From a virus: 38,217 bases of DNA. The notes below the pieces were generated by a model, which had not been told where the DNA came from, did not search any database, and saw nothing but the letters and a program-made list of their open reading frames with translations. A program made the translations under genes and the position numbers. Shown here one piece after another: positions 16,073 through 24,511 of this stretch (the stretch's first letter is position 1; every line of letters begins with the position of its first letter). The DNA lies in the IMG/VR virus record IMGVR_UViG_3300035698_013896, positions 1 through 38,217 of that record; one strand, written 5' to 3'.

Positions 16073-18352
16073 ATGTCACAAGAATTGCTTTCGAGCAAAT
16101 GGATTACCAAAAGAGAAGCCCCGGGCGTGGTTAACATTAACAAGGAATCGTTTGACCTGCCAACGTTTGTCGGTATAACAGAACGTGGAGAGATTGGACA
16201 GTGGACACAGCTAGCGTCATGGCCTGATTACATTGATACATTCGGTGACGTAACTGTAAATTCCGATCTGTCAATTGCCATCTATCTCTTTTTTAAAGAG
16301 GGAGGCTCTAAGTGTGGTGTTATCAGGACGGTGCATTATACAAACATTGACAGTGCAGCATCACTTACGGCAGTAAAGGGTGATCTTGATCTTTCGACAG
16401 ATACAGTAGCACCTTCAAAGGCCAGTCTGGTCAATACCGAGTCGGAACCATTTGTACTCACCACCGGGGATACTTTGGTAACAGAGATTGTTAATGATGC
16501 AGTGTCGTCCGGTGACAAGACATTAACAATCACTGGATTGCCGGCAACAGTTGAATCAGTGGCGGAAACATTCGATCTTGAAGACGAACAAACGATCATT
16601 GTCAAGGTGGATCAAGGACCCGCCCAAACGATTGAAATATTGGCAACTGAAGTCGTGGATATTGACGCTTGCACTGCCCTTGAAATTGTCAATATAATTA
16701 ACGAAAAGGGTAGCGGCTTGCGAGCTACAGTAAGTGCAAGCAAGATTCAGATTCGCTCCGACAAGGCTGGCACAGGCTCTTATATTGAAGTCACTGGTGG
16801 AACTGCCAATGCCGCACTACAATTCTCGACTGTAGAAGTACAGGGAACTGGAACCGTGTCTGATATCAATGCTGTTGATGCTGATGAGATTGCAGACCTG
16901 TTGGATACCCTGTTGGACACAGAGGGAAGTGCTTCTGCTGTTGGCTCCGTTATTACCATTGAGTCCATTGGGACAGGAACCGACTCTACTGTACAGATAA
17001 AAGCAGCATCTACCGCAGATACTAAAATTGGATTTGTCAATGTCATTCAAACTGGTGGAGCAGGCGGTGTCGATGTAACTGCTACTGTCGAGACAAAAAC
17101 AGCGGGAGCTTATGGTACAAATTTGCAGATCAAAATATCTGCCGCTTCGTCTGGTGTCGCATCTGAATTTAACCTTACCGTTATTGATAACGGTTACTCA
17201 AAAGAGGTGTTTCCCAATCTTACTATGGATGAAGATGAAACCAGATATGCCACAGATATTATTTCTGCGACAATTGGCGGATCGAATTTCATTGCATTCG
17301 TCGATAATGAAACATCCGGTACGGTATTGCAGAGAAGACCAGTCAACGGTACATTCGGTGGCCTCACTGGTGGAGATGATGGTCTTGATGATATTGCGGA
17401 AACTGATTTTATTGGAAGTTCTGCTGCTGAGAATGGGATATATGCACTGACCGGGAATAACACTTCTGACCTTCTACTCGTTCCACATTATTCAAGCCTT
17501 CCGTCGGTATCTGCGGCAATGGTCGAATACTGTGAAGAAGTAAAATATGGTAACATGTTCTTCGTAATTGATCCACCTGCATCCATGTCTGCTACAGGTA
17601 TTGTTGACTGGTTGGCAAATACTGCATTGCTGACAAATATTTCAGAGCTTGGTGCAGTCTATTGGCCGAGGACAAGAATTACAAATATGTGGAAATCTGT
17701 TTTCGGAAACGATGATACTACTGTTGCTGCTCCAAGCGGTCAGATTGCCGGATTGTATGCCCGTGTCGGTGCAGACGGAGAAGGTGGAATTTACAAGACT
17801 CCGGCTGGAACTGATAAACAAGGGATTCTCTATACCGCAAAAGGTTTTGAGGATGTTATTGACGGTAAGCACGATTGCGAGAAAGAGGGCAAGAAGGATA
17901 TCGTTGATCCGAAACGCATTAACATTATCACTCGTGATGATGGACCGATATATGTCGATGGTTCTTATTGCCTAAAATCGGACGGTTCATTCCCGTTCGT
18001 TGCCCAAAGTCGTGGAACAATCTTTATCGGAAGATCGTTAATATCTGGTCTGCAATGGGTACGACACAAAAGAAATTCAATCATCCTCAGACGCAGGGTA
18101 CAAAGATCGGTACAGAAATTCCTTGTAGATCAAATGAATGTTGATGCATTTTCTGGTAAAGACCCGGCTACCGCATTTTTCCTCGACGTATCGGATCAGT
18201 TGAATAAAGCGTCTGTCAGGGCACAGGGAAAACTATTGATAAGAATTGGACTGTCGTATGACGATCCAATCATTCATGGTGTTCTGCTCATAACCAAGGA
18301 TACGAGAGTTCTTGAAAACGAGCTTTCTGCATCTGAAACCACGGAAGGATAA
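16073..18352 (+). CDS. tail sheath protein with inserted repeat domains
   Basis: The sheath is the contractile outer tube. The 759-residue product starts with APGVVNINKESFDLPTFVGITERGEIG (the usual sheath N-arm and first strand) and ends with RTIFIGRSLISGLQWVRHKRNSIILRRRVQRSVQKFLVDQMNVDAFSGKDP... and LLIRIGLSYDDPIIHGVLL, the conserved C-terminal domain of phage_sheath proteins. Between about residues 110 and 335 lies an insertion with at least two related beta modules: 163-253 (TIIVKVDQGPAQTIEIL...TGGTANAALQF) and 254-330 (DADEIADLLDTLL...STADTKIGF). They would project from the sheath surface. AAGGAGG precedes the ATG. Followed 11 nt later by the tube gene. Confidence 0.9.
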   Translation: MSQELLSSKWITKREAPGVVNINKESFDLPTFVGITERGEIGQWTQLASWPDYIDTFGDVTVNSDLSIAIYLFFKEGGSKCGVIRTVHYTNIDSAASLTAVKGDLDLSTDTVAPSKASLVNTESEPFVLTTGDTLVTEIVNDAVSSGDKTLTITGLPATVESVAETFDLEDEQTIIVKVDQGPAQTIEILATEVVDIDACTALEIVNIINEKGSGLRATVSASKIQIRSDKAGTGSYIEVTGGTANAALQFSTVEVQGTGTVSDINAVDADEIADLLDTLLDTEGSASAVGSVITIESIGTGTDSTVQIKAASTADTKIGFVNVIQTGGAGGVDVTATVETKTAGAYGTNLQIKISAASSGVASEFNLTVIDNGYSKEVFPNLTMDEDETRYATDIISATIGGSNFIAFVDNETSGTVLQRRPVNGTFGGLTGGDDGLDDIAETDFIGSSAAENGIYALTGNNTSDLLLVPHYSSLPSVSAAMVEYCEEVKYGNMFFVIDPPASMSATGIVDWLANTALLTNISELGAVYWPRTRITNMWKSVFGNDDTTVAAPSGQIAGLYARVGADGEGGIYKTPAGTDKQGILYTAKGFEDVIDGKHDCEKEGKKDIVDPKRINIITRDDGPIYVDGSYCLKSDGSFPFVAQSRGTIFIGRSLISGLQWVRHKRNSIILRRRVQRSVQKFLVDQMNVDAFSGKDPATAFFLDVSDQLNKASVRAQGKLLIRIGLSYDDPIIHGVLLITKDTRVLENELSASETTEG

Positions 18353-18363
18353 GGAGGCTTTAA

Positions 18364-18822
18364 ATGAGTAATAAATATTCACATAAATACGCATTCGCCA
18401 TTGAAATTGATGGCGTGGAAGAAGCAGAGTTTGAGAGTTGTTCTGATCTTGGCATGGAGGTCGGAGGTGTGGAATATTGGGGTGGCGGTACATTGGTTGC
18501 ACATGAAGAACCGGGCAGGTTAACGGTAGATGATGTGACGTTGACAGTCGGTAAATCATCCAGCTTGGAACTCCATGAGCTTTTTAAGAAAACTCTTAAT
18601 CCTGCAATCGGCATTGGCACACAACAGGGTGTTGGAGACAATGATCCTTCGTTTACAATGGATGTTGTCGAAAAGAACAGAGATGGTTCCGAGAGAGCTA
18701 GAACTCGCCTGAATGTCAATTACACCAAGCGATATGTTCACGGGCAATGGGATAACAAAGCAGATGAGGTCGTGATACAAACGATTGTCCTCAACGTTAA
18801 GTATCCAGAACCAATCACCTAA
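18364..18822 (+). CDS. tail tube protein (T4 gp19-like)
   Basis: The 152-residue product matches the T4-like tail tube/gp19 family in length and pattern: YAFAIEIDGVEEAEFESCSDLGMEVGGVEYWGGG near the N-terminus, then the L-x-V-D-DVTLTVGKSSSLELHELFKKTL segment, and a final VLNVKYPEPI. The protein stacks as hexamer rings to form the inner tube that the sheath encloses. AAGGAGG precedes the ATG. The sheath-tube order and the next two genes (chaperone, tape measure) are canonical. Confidence 0.9.
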   Translation: MSNKYSHKYAFAIEIDGVEEAEFESCSDLGMEVGGVEYWGGGTLVAHEEPGRLTVDDVTLTVGKSSSLELHELFKKTLNPAIGIGTQQGVGDNDPSFTMDVVEKNRDGSERARTRLNVNYTKRYVHGQWDNKADEVVIQTIVLNVKYPEPIT

Positions 18823-18832
18823 CAGTTTTTCT

Positions 18833-18856
18833 GTCGGGCGGGAAGTCCCGTCCGGC
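18833..18856 (+). terminator. strong hairpin after the tail tube gene
   Basis: GTCGGGCGGG (18833-18842), loop AAGT, CCCGTCCGGC (18847-18856) form a 10-bp stem with two G-U pairs. Only ATTT follows, so it is a poor intrinsic terminator. It could instead partly end transcription, or stabilise the 3' end of the sheath-tube mRNA, which must be abundant compared with the chaperone and tape measure. Confidence 0.45.
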
Positions 18857-18908
18857 ATTTAAGGTTTCAGACAGGTAATATTTTAGATTAGAAAGAAAAG
18901 GCTAAATT

Positions 18909-19766
18909 ATGGTAGACACAGAAAAAAAGATAGTTGAAGAAAATGCTGAGGAACGTGTTAACAAGGGAAAGTTTACAGAATTTTCCTTGGTGTCCGGTCT
19001 GGTTTTAACGGCACGAAAATTCACACTCGGTGATGAGGATATAATAAGTGATGAAAGTCGTATGCGTAAGGGAATGGCTGTAATACTGGACAGGATTGTA
19101 AAGGATATTGTTGATCCTGGCATGTACGGTGATCTTGGAATTATCAAGAAAGTTGGAGATAAATGGCAGATTGATTGGAACAATATATTATCCGGTGACC
19201 GGGTAGACCTGTTACTTTCAAACAGAATAAGCACTTACGGTCCTGAATTTTCATTCCTCTGGAAATGCCCACAGTGCGATGCGACTAAGTATATTGATGT
19301 GGACTTAGAGGAAATGTTGGCACTTAAACAATTTCTTTCACAAGAATCAAAACAGAAACTTGCTAATAACCAGCCATTCATATGCAGGTTGGAAGATGCC
19401 GATACATCCGTTGAATTTTCATTGCAAAACGGTGCTCACGAAAAAGCGGTTATGCATATGCAACGTACTGGACAGATCACACAGGGTCGTCAGTCGTTGA
19501 GCATCATGCCAAGAATTAAAAGAATATCCGGTATAGACGATGCCAAGAAAAAACGTTTTTTACAAAAAGAAATGACTTCATCCGATGCATCTTTACTACG
19601 AGATGCAATGGACGAGGTTGATTGCGGTGTAGATACGTCACTAATTGTTAGTTGCAATGTTTGTAATTATGTTGGAGAAACAGAACTCCCTTTCGGGCGG
19701 GGCTTCTTATCGCCTCAGAAGAAGATTCAGGCGAAACGCAGGAAGAGGGTAGAGGCGAACCTGTAA
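18909..19766 (+). CDS. tail assembly chaperone, short product (zinc-binding, T4_baseplate-like)
   Basis: The product has 285 residues and lies between tail tube and tape measure, the usual place of the chaperone (lambda gpG). Cysteine pairs CPQC (120-123) and CNVC (249-252) could hold zinc, and the C-terminal VDCGVDTSLIVSCNVCNYVGETELPFGRGFLSP resembles the 'C..C...lPF..FF.P' end of the T4_baseplate protein family. The mid region GRQSLSIMPRIKRISGIDDAKKKRFLQ is helical. A CCCTTTC heptamer at codons 261-262 should send a fraction of ribosomes into the -1 frame, making a 357-residue protein. AAAAGG precedes the ATG by about 9 nt. Confidence 0.82.
   Translation: MVDTEKKIVEENAEERVNKGKFTEFSLVSGLVLTARKFTLGDEDIISDESRMRKGMAVILDRIVKDIVDPGMYGDLGIIKKVGDKWQIDWNNILSGDRVDLLLSNRISTYGPEFSFLWKCPQCDATKYIDVDLEEMLALKQFLSQESKQKLANNQPFICRLEDADTSVEFSLQNGAHEKAVMHMQRTGQITQGRQSLSIMPRIKRISGIDDAKKKRFLQKEMTSSDASLLRDAMDEVDCGVDTSLIVSCNVCNYVGETELPFGRGFLSPQKKIQAKRRKRVEANL
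19674..19724 (+). promoter_or_regulatory. -1 programmed frameshift signal (slippery site, upstream SD, downstream hairpin)
   Basis: The heptamer C CCT TTC (19688-19694) is in the X-XXY-YYZ register of the zero frame, and both tRNAs (Pro, Phe) can re-pair after a -1 slip. GGAG (19674-19677) stands 10 nt upstream, the spacing of the stimulatory Shine-Dalgarno in dnaX. Downstream, CTTCTT (19703-19708) pairs with AAGAAG (19719-19724), beginning 8 nt after the heptamer. GGGCG/CGCCT (19695-19699/19711-19715) interleaves with that stem and could give a pseudoknot. Confidence 0.78.
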
Positions 19767-19981
19767 GTGGTATTCATCTGATCTTACCAAGATATAAAAG
19801 ATCAGATATTTACAGAAAGGCTTTTGAATTGTGTTGGAAGGATCACGGTGGATCAGGTTTAAATATTGATTGGAAATCGGTTTTTAATTTAACACAAGAT
19901 GAGGCTGATTTGATGTTGGAAATGATATCTGATAGGCGAAAACGTGAAGCACAAAACATAAGCAAACAATATAACCATTGA
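19694..19981 (+). CDS. tail assembly chaperone, -1 frame extension (long product, gpGT-like)
   Basis: This is the -1 reading frame joined to the preceding gene by slippage at 19688-19694. It adds 95 residues after codon 262 and ends at a TGA at 19979-19981, just before the tape measure ribosome binding site. The frame is open from 19667. Its content is protein-like (YKRSDIYRKAFELCWKDHGG, then WKSVFNLTQDEADLMLEMI, then a KREAQNISKQ tail), and it fills a 227-nt gap that has no other gene. It has no start codon with a ribosome binding site near its beginning. By analogy with lambda gpGT, the extension should bind the tape measure protein while the common N-terminal part recruits tube subunits. 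Confidence 0.78.
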   Translation, partial: RAGLLIASEEDSGETQEEGRGEPVSGIHLILPRYKRSDIYRKAFELCWKDHGGSGLNIDWKSVFNLTQDEADLMLEMISDRRKREAQNISKQYNH

Positions 19982-19993
19982 GAAGGAAATAGC

Positions 19994-22201
19994 ATGGCAC
20001 TCAATAATCTTGGACTAGGATTTGTTTTTACTGCCAAGGATATGGCTAGCGGGGCAGTTCGTGGTATCAGGAATAATATTGAAGGTCTTGGATCATCTTC
20101 CGAGCAGGCTCAAACCAAGATAGATAGTGCATCAGCTTCAATGGGCAGGGGCTTGAAAATGATGGGTGGTGGTGCTGCGATATTAGGAGCAGTTGCCGCA
20201 CCAATGATGGTGTCAGCTTCATGGGAATCTGGAATGTCTGAGGTCTGGACGGTCGCAGATATTACGAAAGAAAAATTAACCATAATGGGTGATGAAGCCC
20301 TTGGCGTGATGGCCAAGTATGGTGGTGAGCTTGGTAACACCACAAAAGCCCTTTACAACACTCTCAGTGCGTCTATCCCGGTAGAGGAATCAATAGCATT
20401 CTTGAACACTGCAATGATGGCCGCCACTGCTGGCGTGAGTGATGCCAATACCGCTGTTGACGGTCTTACAAATGTCTTGAATGCATATACGAACCAGTCG
20501 TATACAGCAACACAGGCTAGCGATATGATGTTTGCGGCAATCAAGGGCGGAAAGACCACGTTTGGTGAGATGTCTCATTCTATCGGTGAGGTGAACGGAC
20601 TTGCCAATTCATTGGGACTTGGATTTGACCAGATTGCCGCTGGTTTCGCCACGATGACAAAGGGCGGTAACAATACTGCCAAGAGTGCCACCATGTTGAA
20701 AGCAGCTCTAATGGGCGTATTGCAACAGCAGAAAATAGCGAAGAAGATGGGACCCGAAGTTGAAGCGGCATTCAGTCTTGAAAATCTCAAGGCGAAAGGT
20801 CTTCAGCAGTGGATGGTAGAAGTAACCGAATCTGTCGATGGCAGCAAATTAAAATTAAAAGAACTCATTGGCTCTGGAGAGGCATTGAACGCAATATTGG
20901 CAATGACTGGCAAAAACGCAGAAACTGCCGCTGCCGATCTGTGGGCGGTCAAGCATTCGACTGGTGCGACCAAAGAGGCGTTTGATAAAGTTGCCCAATC
21001 GTTCTCATTCCAATCAGATAAGGCCACCGCTGCAATCAAGGTGCTAATGGTTCATGTAGGCAAGGGGCTGATGGAGGCTATCACGCCCGTCATTGGTGTT
21101 ATTGGCGATCTGGTTATGGGTATGGCAGATTTTGCAAAAGAGAATCCGGGCTTGACTTCTGCGATTATGAAAACGGTTGCAGTACTAGGAATGTTATTGT
21201 TTGCTATTGGAACCGTGACGTTGGCAATGGGAGCATTCGGTATTGCCAAAATATTCTTCGTCAAGGCAATTACAAATATGACGATTAGTGCAATTGGTGC
21301 AATGTTTAAATTTAAAGTAAGTGTATTGGGGAGTATGAAAGCAGCTACGATTGCTGTCTATAAATTTGTGGCTAAAAGTACTGCTTCAATGGTGAAATGG
21401 GCTGCACGACAGGCCGTATTGATGGCAGGTGCATTAAAACGAGTAATTGTTACGATGGCGGGATATATGTTCTGGGGTGCGGTTGGAATGATATCATGGG
21501 CAGGTTCAGCAGTCGCAGCAGCAGCAACATTTATGACAAGCATGATTCCAGCATTGATCGCCGGAACTACTGCTGTCTGGTCGTTTACAGCCGCATTATT
21601 GGCAAACCCGCTTACATGGATTGTTGTGGGAATAATGGCTCTAATTGCTGGCCTTGTATTGCTAGTCGTATATTGGGATGAGGTAAAGGTGATGGCCTCG
21701 AATGCGATTAGTTATATTTCAGAAGCGGTGTCAGGTTTTGCAAGTTTATTTATGGGTGTAATGTCGAGTGCGTGGGATTTTGTCTCTGGATTATTCAGAC
21801 GTGGTGCTGCATTTTTACTCGAAATGATGACAATGCCGTTACGTGCAATATTGAGTATGGCATCAAAAATACCCGGTGTTGGAAAGTATGCAGAACAATT
21901 GGAAAGTTCTATCAATACTGGCATAGAGGTCGTCCGGGGCGATACTGGTACAGGTAACGAAACCGATGTTGCACCTGCCGCTAGTGCTACTGCTGCCGGT
22001 CAGGTTCAGATAACACAAGAGGCGGCTCAGACTTCAAGCTCCGGTGATACAGAGGCTATCAGGGACGCTACTGTGGCGATGAAACAAGCAAGTGATCGAC
22101 CGATTGAAACGGTGGTGGTACTCGATGGTGAGAAGATTGCAAAAGCAGTTGCCAAACAGAACAATAAAACTGCCGACAGGCAATATTCGCCGGGAGAATA
22201 A
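19994..22201 (+). CDS. tail tape measure protein (TP901-type)
   Basis: The 735-residue product sets tail length; by the usual rule of about 1.5 angstrom per residue it would give a tail near 110 nm. The N-terminal region (FTAKDMASGAVRGIRNNIEGL...) and the block with ASWESGMSEVWTVADITKEKL, LYNTLSASIPVEESIAFLNTAMMAATAG and GEVNGLANSLGLGFDQIAAGFATMTKGG are the TP901 core domain. Several hydrophobic segments follow between residues 390 and 590 (VAVLGMLLFAIGTVTLAMGAFG, later AGTTAVWSFTAALLANPLTWIVVGIMALIAGLVLLVVYW). The C-terminus is low-complexity and ends in a small helical part. AGAAGGAA lies 7 nt upstream. Confidence 0.92.
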   Translation: MALNNLGLGFVFTAKDMASGAVRGIRNNIEGLGSSSEQAQTKIDSASASMGRGLKMMGGGAAILGAVAAPMMVSASWESGMSEVWTVADITKEKLTIMGDEALGVMAKYGGELGNTTKALYNTLSASIPVEESIAFLNTAMMAATAGVSDANTAVDGLTNVLNAYTNQSYTATQASDMMFAAIKGGKTTFGEMSHSIGEVNGLANSLGLGFDQIAAGFATMTKGGNNTAKSATMLKAALMGVLQQQKIAKKMGPEVEAAFSLENLKAKGLQQWMVEVTESVDGSKLKLKELIGSGEALNAILAMTGKNAETAAADLWAVKHSTGATKEAFDKVAQSFSFQSDKATAAIKVLMVHVGKGLMEAITPVIGVIGDLVMGMADFAKENPGLTSAIMKTVAVLGMLLFAIGTVTLAMGAFGIAKIFFVKAITNMTISAIGAMFKFKVSVLGSMKAATIAVYKFVAKSTASMVKWAARQAVLMAGALKRVIVTMAGYMFWGAVGMISWAGSAVAAAATFMTSMIPALIAGTTAVWSFTAALLANPLTWIVVGIMALIAGLVLLVVYWDEVKVMASNAISYISEAVSGFASLFMGVMSSAWDFVSGLFRRGAAFLLEMMTMPLRAILSMASKIPGVGKYAEQLESSINTGIEVVRGDTGTGNETDVAPAASATAAGQVQITQEAAQTSSSGDTEAIRDATVAMKQASDRPIETVVVLDGEKIAKAVAKQNNKTADRQYSPGE

Positions 22202-22203
22202 TA

Positions 22204-22737
22204 ATGTCGAATCCAATGCAAGAGGCAGTAAGGGGATTGATTCAAAACAGAACCACTGGTGAAGAATGGCAAATGCCGTTCAATCCCACAACACTCGAAG
22301 AGGGTGTGGTGGCAAATTATGAGCAACGGTTGAATTATACCATGTCGCAAGAGTTTCCAGTCTATAAGGGAACCAGCTCTACAAAAAGACCAATTCAATT
22401 ATGGGTATCCAGATTATCGGTTATGAAAATGCGACAACAGGGACAGGACGATGCAGCTCAATATATTGATGATTTCAAGAGATTTCTTCAATCACTTGCG
22501 TTTGCCGATGGAAGGTTTTTAAAAGAAAACATGGTAGGGGCAACACCACCGGATGTAATGCTATCTTGTCCCGGTATTTACACTGGTCTTGTCAGGGTAA
22601 ATTCAATCAAAGTCTCATATGGAAGGCGTGATCCACTTGGCAGACCAATGGTGATGTCGTTTGATTTGAGTTGTTCTGAAATAAGAACCGCTAGAAAATG
22701 GAGTGATGATGTGCGTAGACATGGATTCCATTGGTGA
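22204..22737 (+). CDS. tube-baseplate junction protein (CIS tube / Afp7-like N-terminal type)
   Basis: The 177-residue product has the opening MPFNPTTLEEGVVANYEQRLNYTMSQEFPVYKGTSS, which fits the 'FNPxxLxxxxxAxYxxxxxxGxSxxxxxFxG' pattern of contractile injection system tube-initiator proteins. The rest (LWVSRLSVMKMRQQ, FLQSLAFADGRFL, PGIYTGLVRVNSIKVSYGRRDPLGRPMVMSFDL) also follows that family. It would link the inner tube to the baseplate hub. The next gene is the LysM/gp53-like protein that normally partners it. GGGAG lies 7 nt upstream of the ATG, and the tape measure stop is 2 nt away. Confidence 0.8.
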   Translation: MSNPMQEAVRGLIQNRTTGEEWQMPFNPTTLEEGVVANYEQRLNYTMSQEFPVYKGTSSTKRPIQLWVSRLSVMKMRQQGQDDAAQYIDDFKRFLQSLAFADGRFLKENMVGATPPDVMLSCPGIYTGLVRVNSIKVSYGRRDPLGRPMVMSFDLSCSEIRTARKWSDDVRRHGFHW

Positions 22738-22745
22738 GGTGAAAA

Positions 22746-23075
22746 ATGCCACCAAGAAAAAATAGTAGATATCAATTCTGTTTGGCCGTGCGCAGAACGG
22801 GAAAGTTGTTTTTATCAACTCCCGTTCCTTTTCGCTTTGAAGAACATGCGGATACGGTAATTCATTACACCACAGAAGGGCAAACTATTGACCAGATTGC
22901 GGAATACTATTATGGTGATAATGGATGGCGTTATTGGTGGGCAATTGCTCAGTTTCAGCCTAATCCAATAGTCGATCCGACACTATCATTTCAGGCTAAT
23001 ACAGAAATACTCATTCCATCAAAAAGGGTATTGACTCAAATTATCCAGAACCCCGATAGGAGAAAACAATTCTGA
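22746..23075 (+). CDS. baseplate protein, T4 gp53 / LysM-like
   Basis: The 109-residue product has a single small domain: FEEHADTVIHYTTEGQTIDQIAEYYYGDNGWRYWWAIAQFQPNPIVDPTLSFQANTEILIPSKRVL. The 'G-x-T-x-x-x-I-A-x-x-x-Y-G-x-x-x-x-W-x-x-I-A...N...D...I..G..I.IP' sequence is a LysM-like fold, used in gp53-type baseplate proteins and tail protein X to bind the hub or peptidoglycan. GAGGTG precedes the ATG. The stop overlaps the hub start (TGATG). Confidence 0.8.
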   Translation: MPPRKNSRYQFCLAVRRTGKLFLSTPVPFRFEEHADTVIHYTTEGQTIDQIAEYYYGDNGWRYWWAIAQFQPNPIVDPTLSFQANTEILIPSKRVLTQIIQNPDRRKQF

Positions 23076-24511
23076 TGAGCAGCATGTGGAAAAATTATGG
23101 TGCAATTGAAACCAATGCTGGCGAAGGAATTTTTTTTTCTATCAAAGTTCTTTACTCAAAACAAGCTGGATTTATAGACCTGACAGACAGGTTTATGAGT
23201 TTTTCTTTTGATGACGATGATACTAAAGCAGACGAATTTGAACTAGTGGTTGATAATAGAGATTTGAAATTTCTTGATGATCCAAGATTCTCACAAGGTC
23301 AAAAAATAGAAGTGTCGTGGGGATATCGCAATGATATGACACCACAACAAAAATGTATTATTAAAAATGTAAAGGGCTGGTCTGTACTTACTGTTAACGG
23401 TCGTTCGATTTCTGATACTTTGAACAATATTGGAAAATCAATGCTTTGGGAATGGGTAACTGTAGCCGAAGTGGTTGAAGAGATTGCACACGACAACGGT
23501 TATTACGGTTCGATGCTTCACATTGACGAGACTGGGAGCATTTATCCAAGTATTCACCAATCGGAAACAGATGCACAATTTGTGTCAAGAATGGCAAAAA
23601 AAGCAGGGGTGCAATTTTATATTGACCATACTGGTTTTCATTTCCACAAAAGAAGATTTTCCACAAAACCAATTCGAGCCTATTCGTGGGGATTTGAAGT
23701 ACCCGGTTCAAGTATCGGTGGTGATATTCTTAGTGAGCCGAATTTTGAAAGTAATTTTTCACGCAGAAAACCGGGTAAGATAAAACTAAGCGGGAAGGAC
23801 TCCAAGACTGGTAAGAAGTTTGAGGTAGTTGCATCAAATGATGATACTGAGAGAGAAGGACTTGGACAATCTCAGGAAGTTTTTAGTCCAGATACTTTTT
23901 CATCAAATCCGGTCATACAGAGTATAGCAAATTCCGTTGCTGAAAATACATCTGCACCAAATAAAGATATTGCAAAAAAAGAAGTTGATGGAAAGTTTTT
24001 CAGAAAATCATCTGGTATAGCAAAATTATCATTCCCGGCTGTTGGTGATACTAGGATTCGTGCCAAGGAATTGATTACATTTGTGTGTGCTTCTGAGTAT
24101 GCATCGGGACCGTATTATATCAAAAAATGTAAGACCACTATTGGTGCTGATTTTGTTCAAGACCTAGAATTTATCAGGGATGCGGGCAGAAAGACACCGC
24201 TAGAAATACCCTTGCCCGGTGCCATTATTCCACTGGCATACTTGGATGAGGGTGTTGAAGAAAGCTATAAGACGATTGATTCGATTGATGCATCCGAGCG
24301 TGTTGAATCAAAGGCTAACGTTAATATTGAAACTATCAATGATCCAAACACCGGGTCTGTTGAAGAGATAGAAGATGAATTATCTGACGGTACTAAGGAC
24401 ACTGCATATCAGTATCATTTCGACCGTCCGACTATCGGCGGTGGTTCTGTTTTTGGGACAGTGAATGCAAGTGCAACAAAGGTTAGCAAAACTATTAAGG
24501 CAGGTCTGTAA
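23075..24511 (+). CDS. baseplate hub protein (gpD / T4 gp27-like)
   Basis: The 478-residue product matches phage late control D/hub proteins, the trimer under the tube to which the spike attaches. Visible are DLTDRFMSFSFDDDDTKADEFELVVDNRDLKFLDDPRFSQGQKIEVSWGY (first barrel), TVAEVVEEIAHDNGYYGSMLHID, HQSETDAQFVSRMAKKAGVQFYIDHTGFHFHKR (the classic 'QSxxDxxFLxxLAxxxGxxxxV' motif) and ITFVCASEYASGPYYIKKCKTTIGADF (second barrel). A C-terminal acidic extension of about 100 residues (EESYKTIDSIDASERVESKANVNIE...) is unusual and may be flexible. It starts on TGATG of the previous gene, and its stop overlaps the next start (TAATG). Confidence 0.88.
   Translation: MSSMWKNYGAIETNAGEGIFFSIKVLYSKQAGFIDLTDRFMSFSFDDDDTKADEFELVVDNRDLKFLDDPRFSQGQKIEVSWGYRNDMTPQQKCIIKNVKGWSVLTVNGRSISDTLNNIGKSMLWEWVTVAEVVEEIAHDNGYYGSMLHIDETGSIYPSIHQSETDAQFVSRMAKKAGVQFYIDHTGFHFHKRRFSTKPIRAYSWGFEVPGSSIGGDILSEPNFESNFSRRKPGKIKLSGKDSKTGKKFEVVASNDDTEREGLGQSQEVFSPDTFSSNPVIQSIANSVAENTSAPNKDIAKKEVDGKFFRKSSGIAKLSFPAVGDTRIRAKELITFVCASEYASGPYYIKKCKTTIGADFVQDLEFIRDAGRKTPLEIPLPGAIIPLAYLDEGVEESYKTIDSIDASERVESKANVNIETINDPNTGSVEEIEDELSDGTKDTAYQYHFDRPTIGGGSVFGTVNASATKVSKTIKAGL

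Noticed and set aside
19667-19981. Independent small gene in the gap before the tape measure
   Set aside because: The frame is open, but there is no early start codon with a ribosome binding site, whereas the slippery heptamer explains its expression as an extension of the chaperone.
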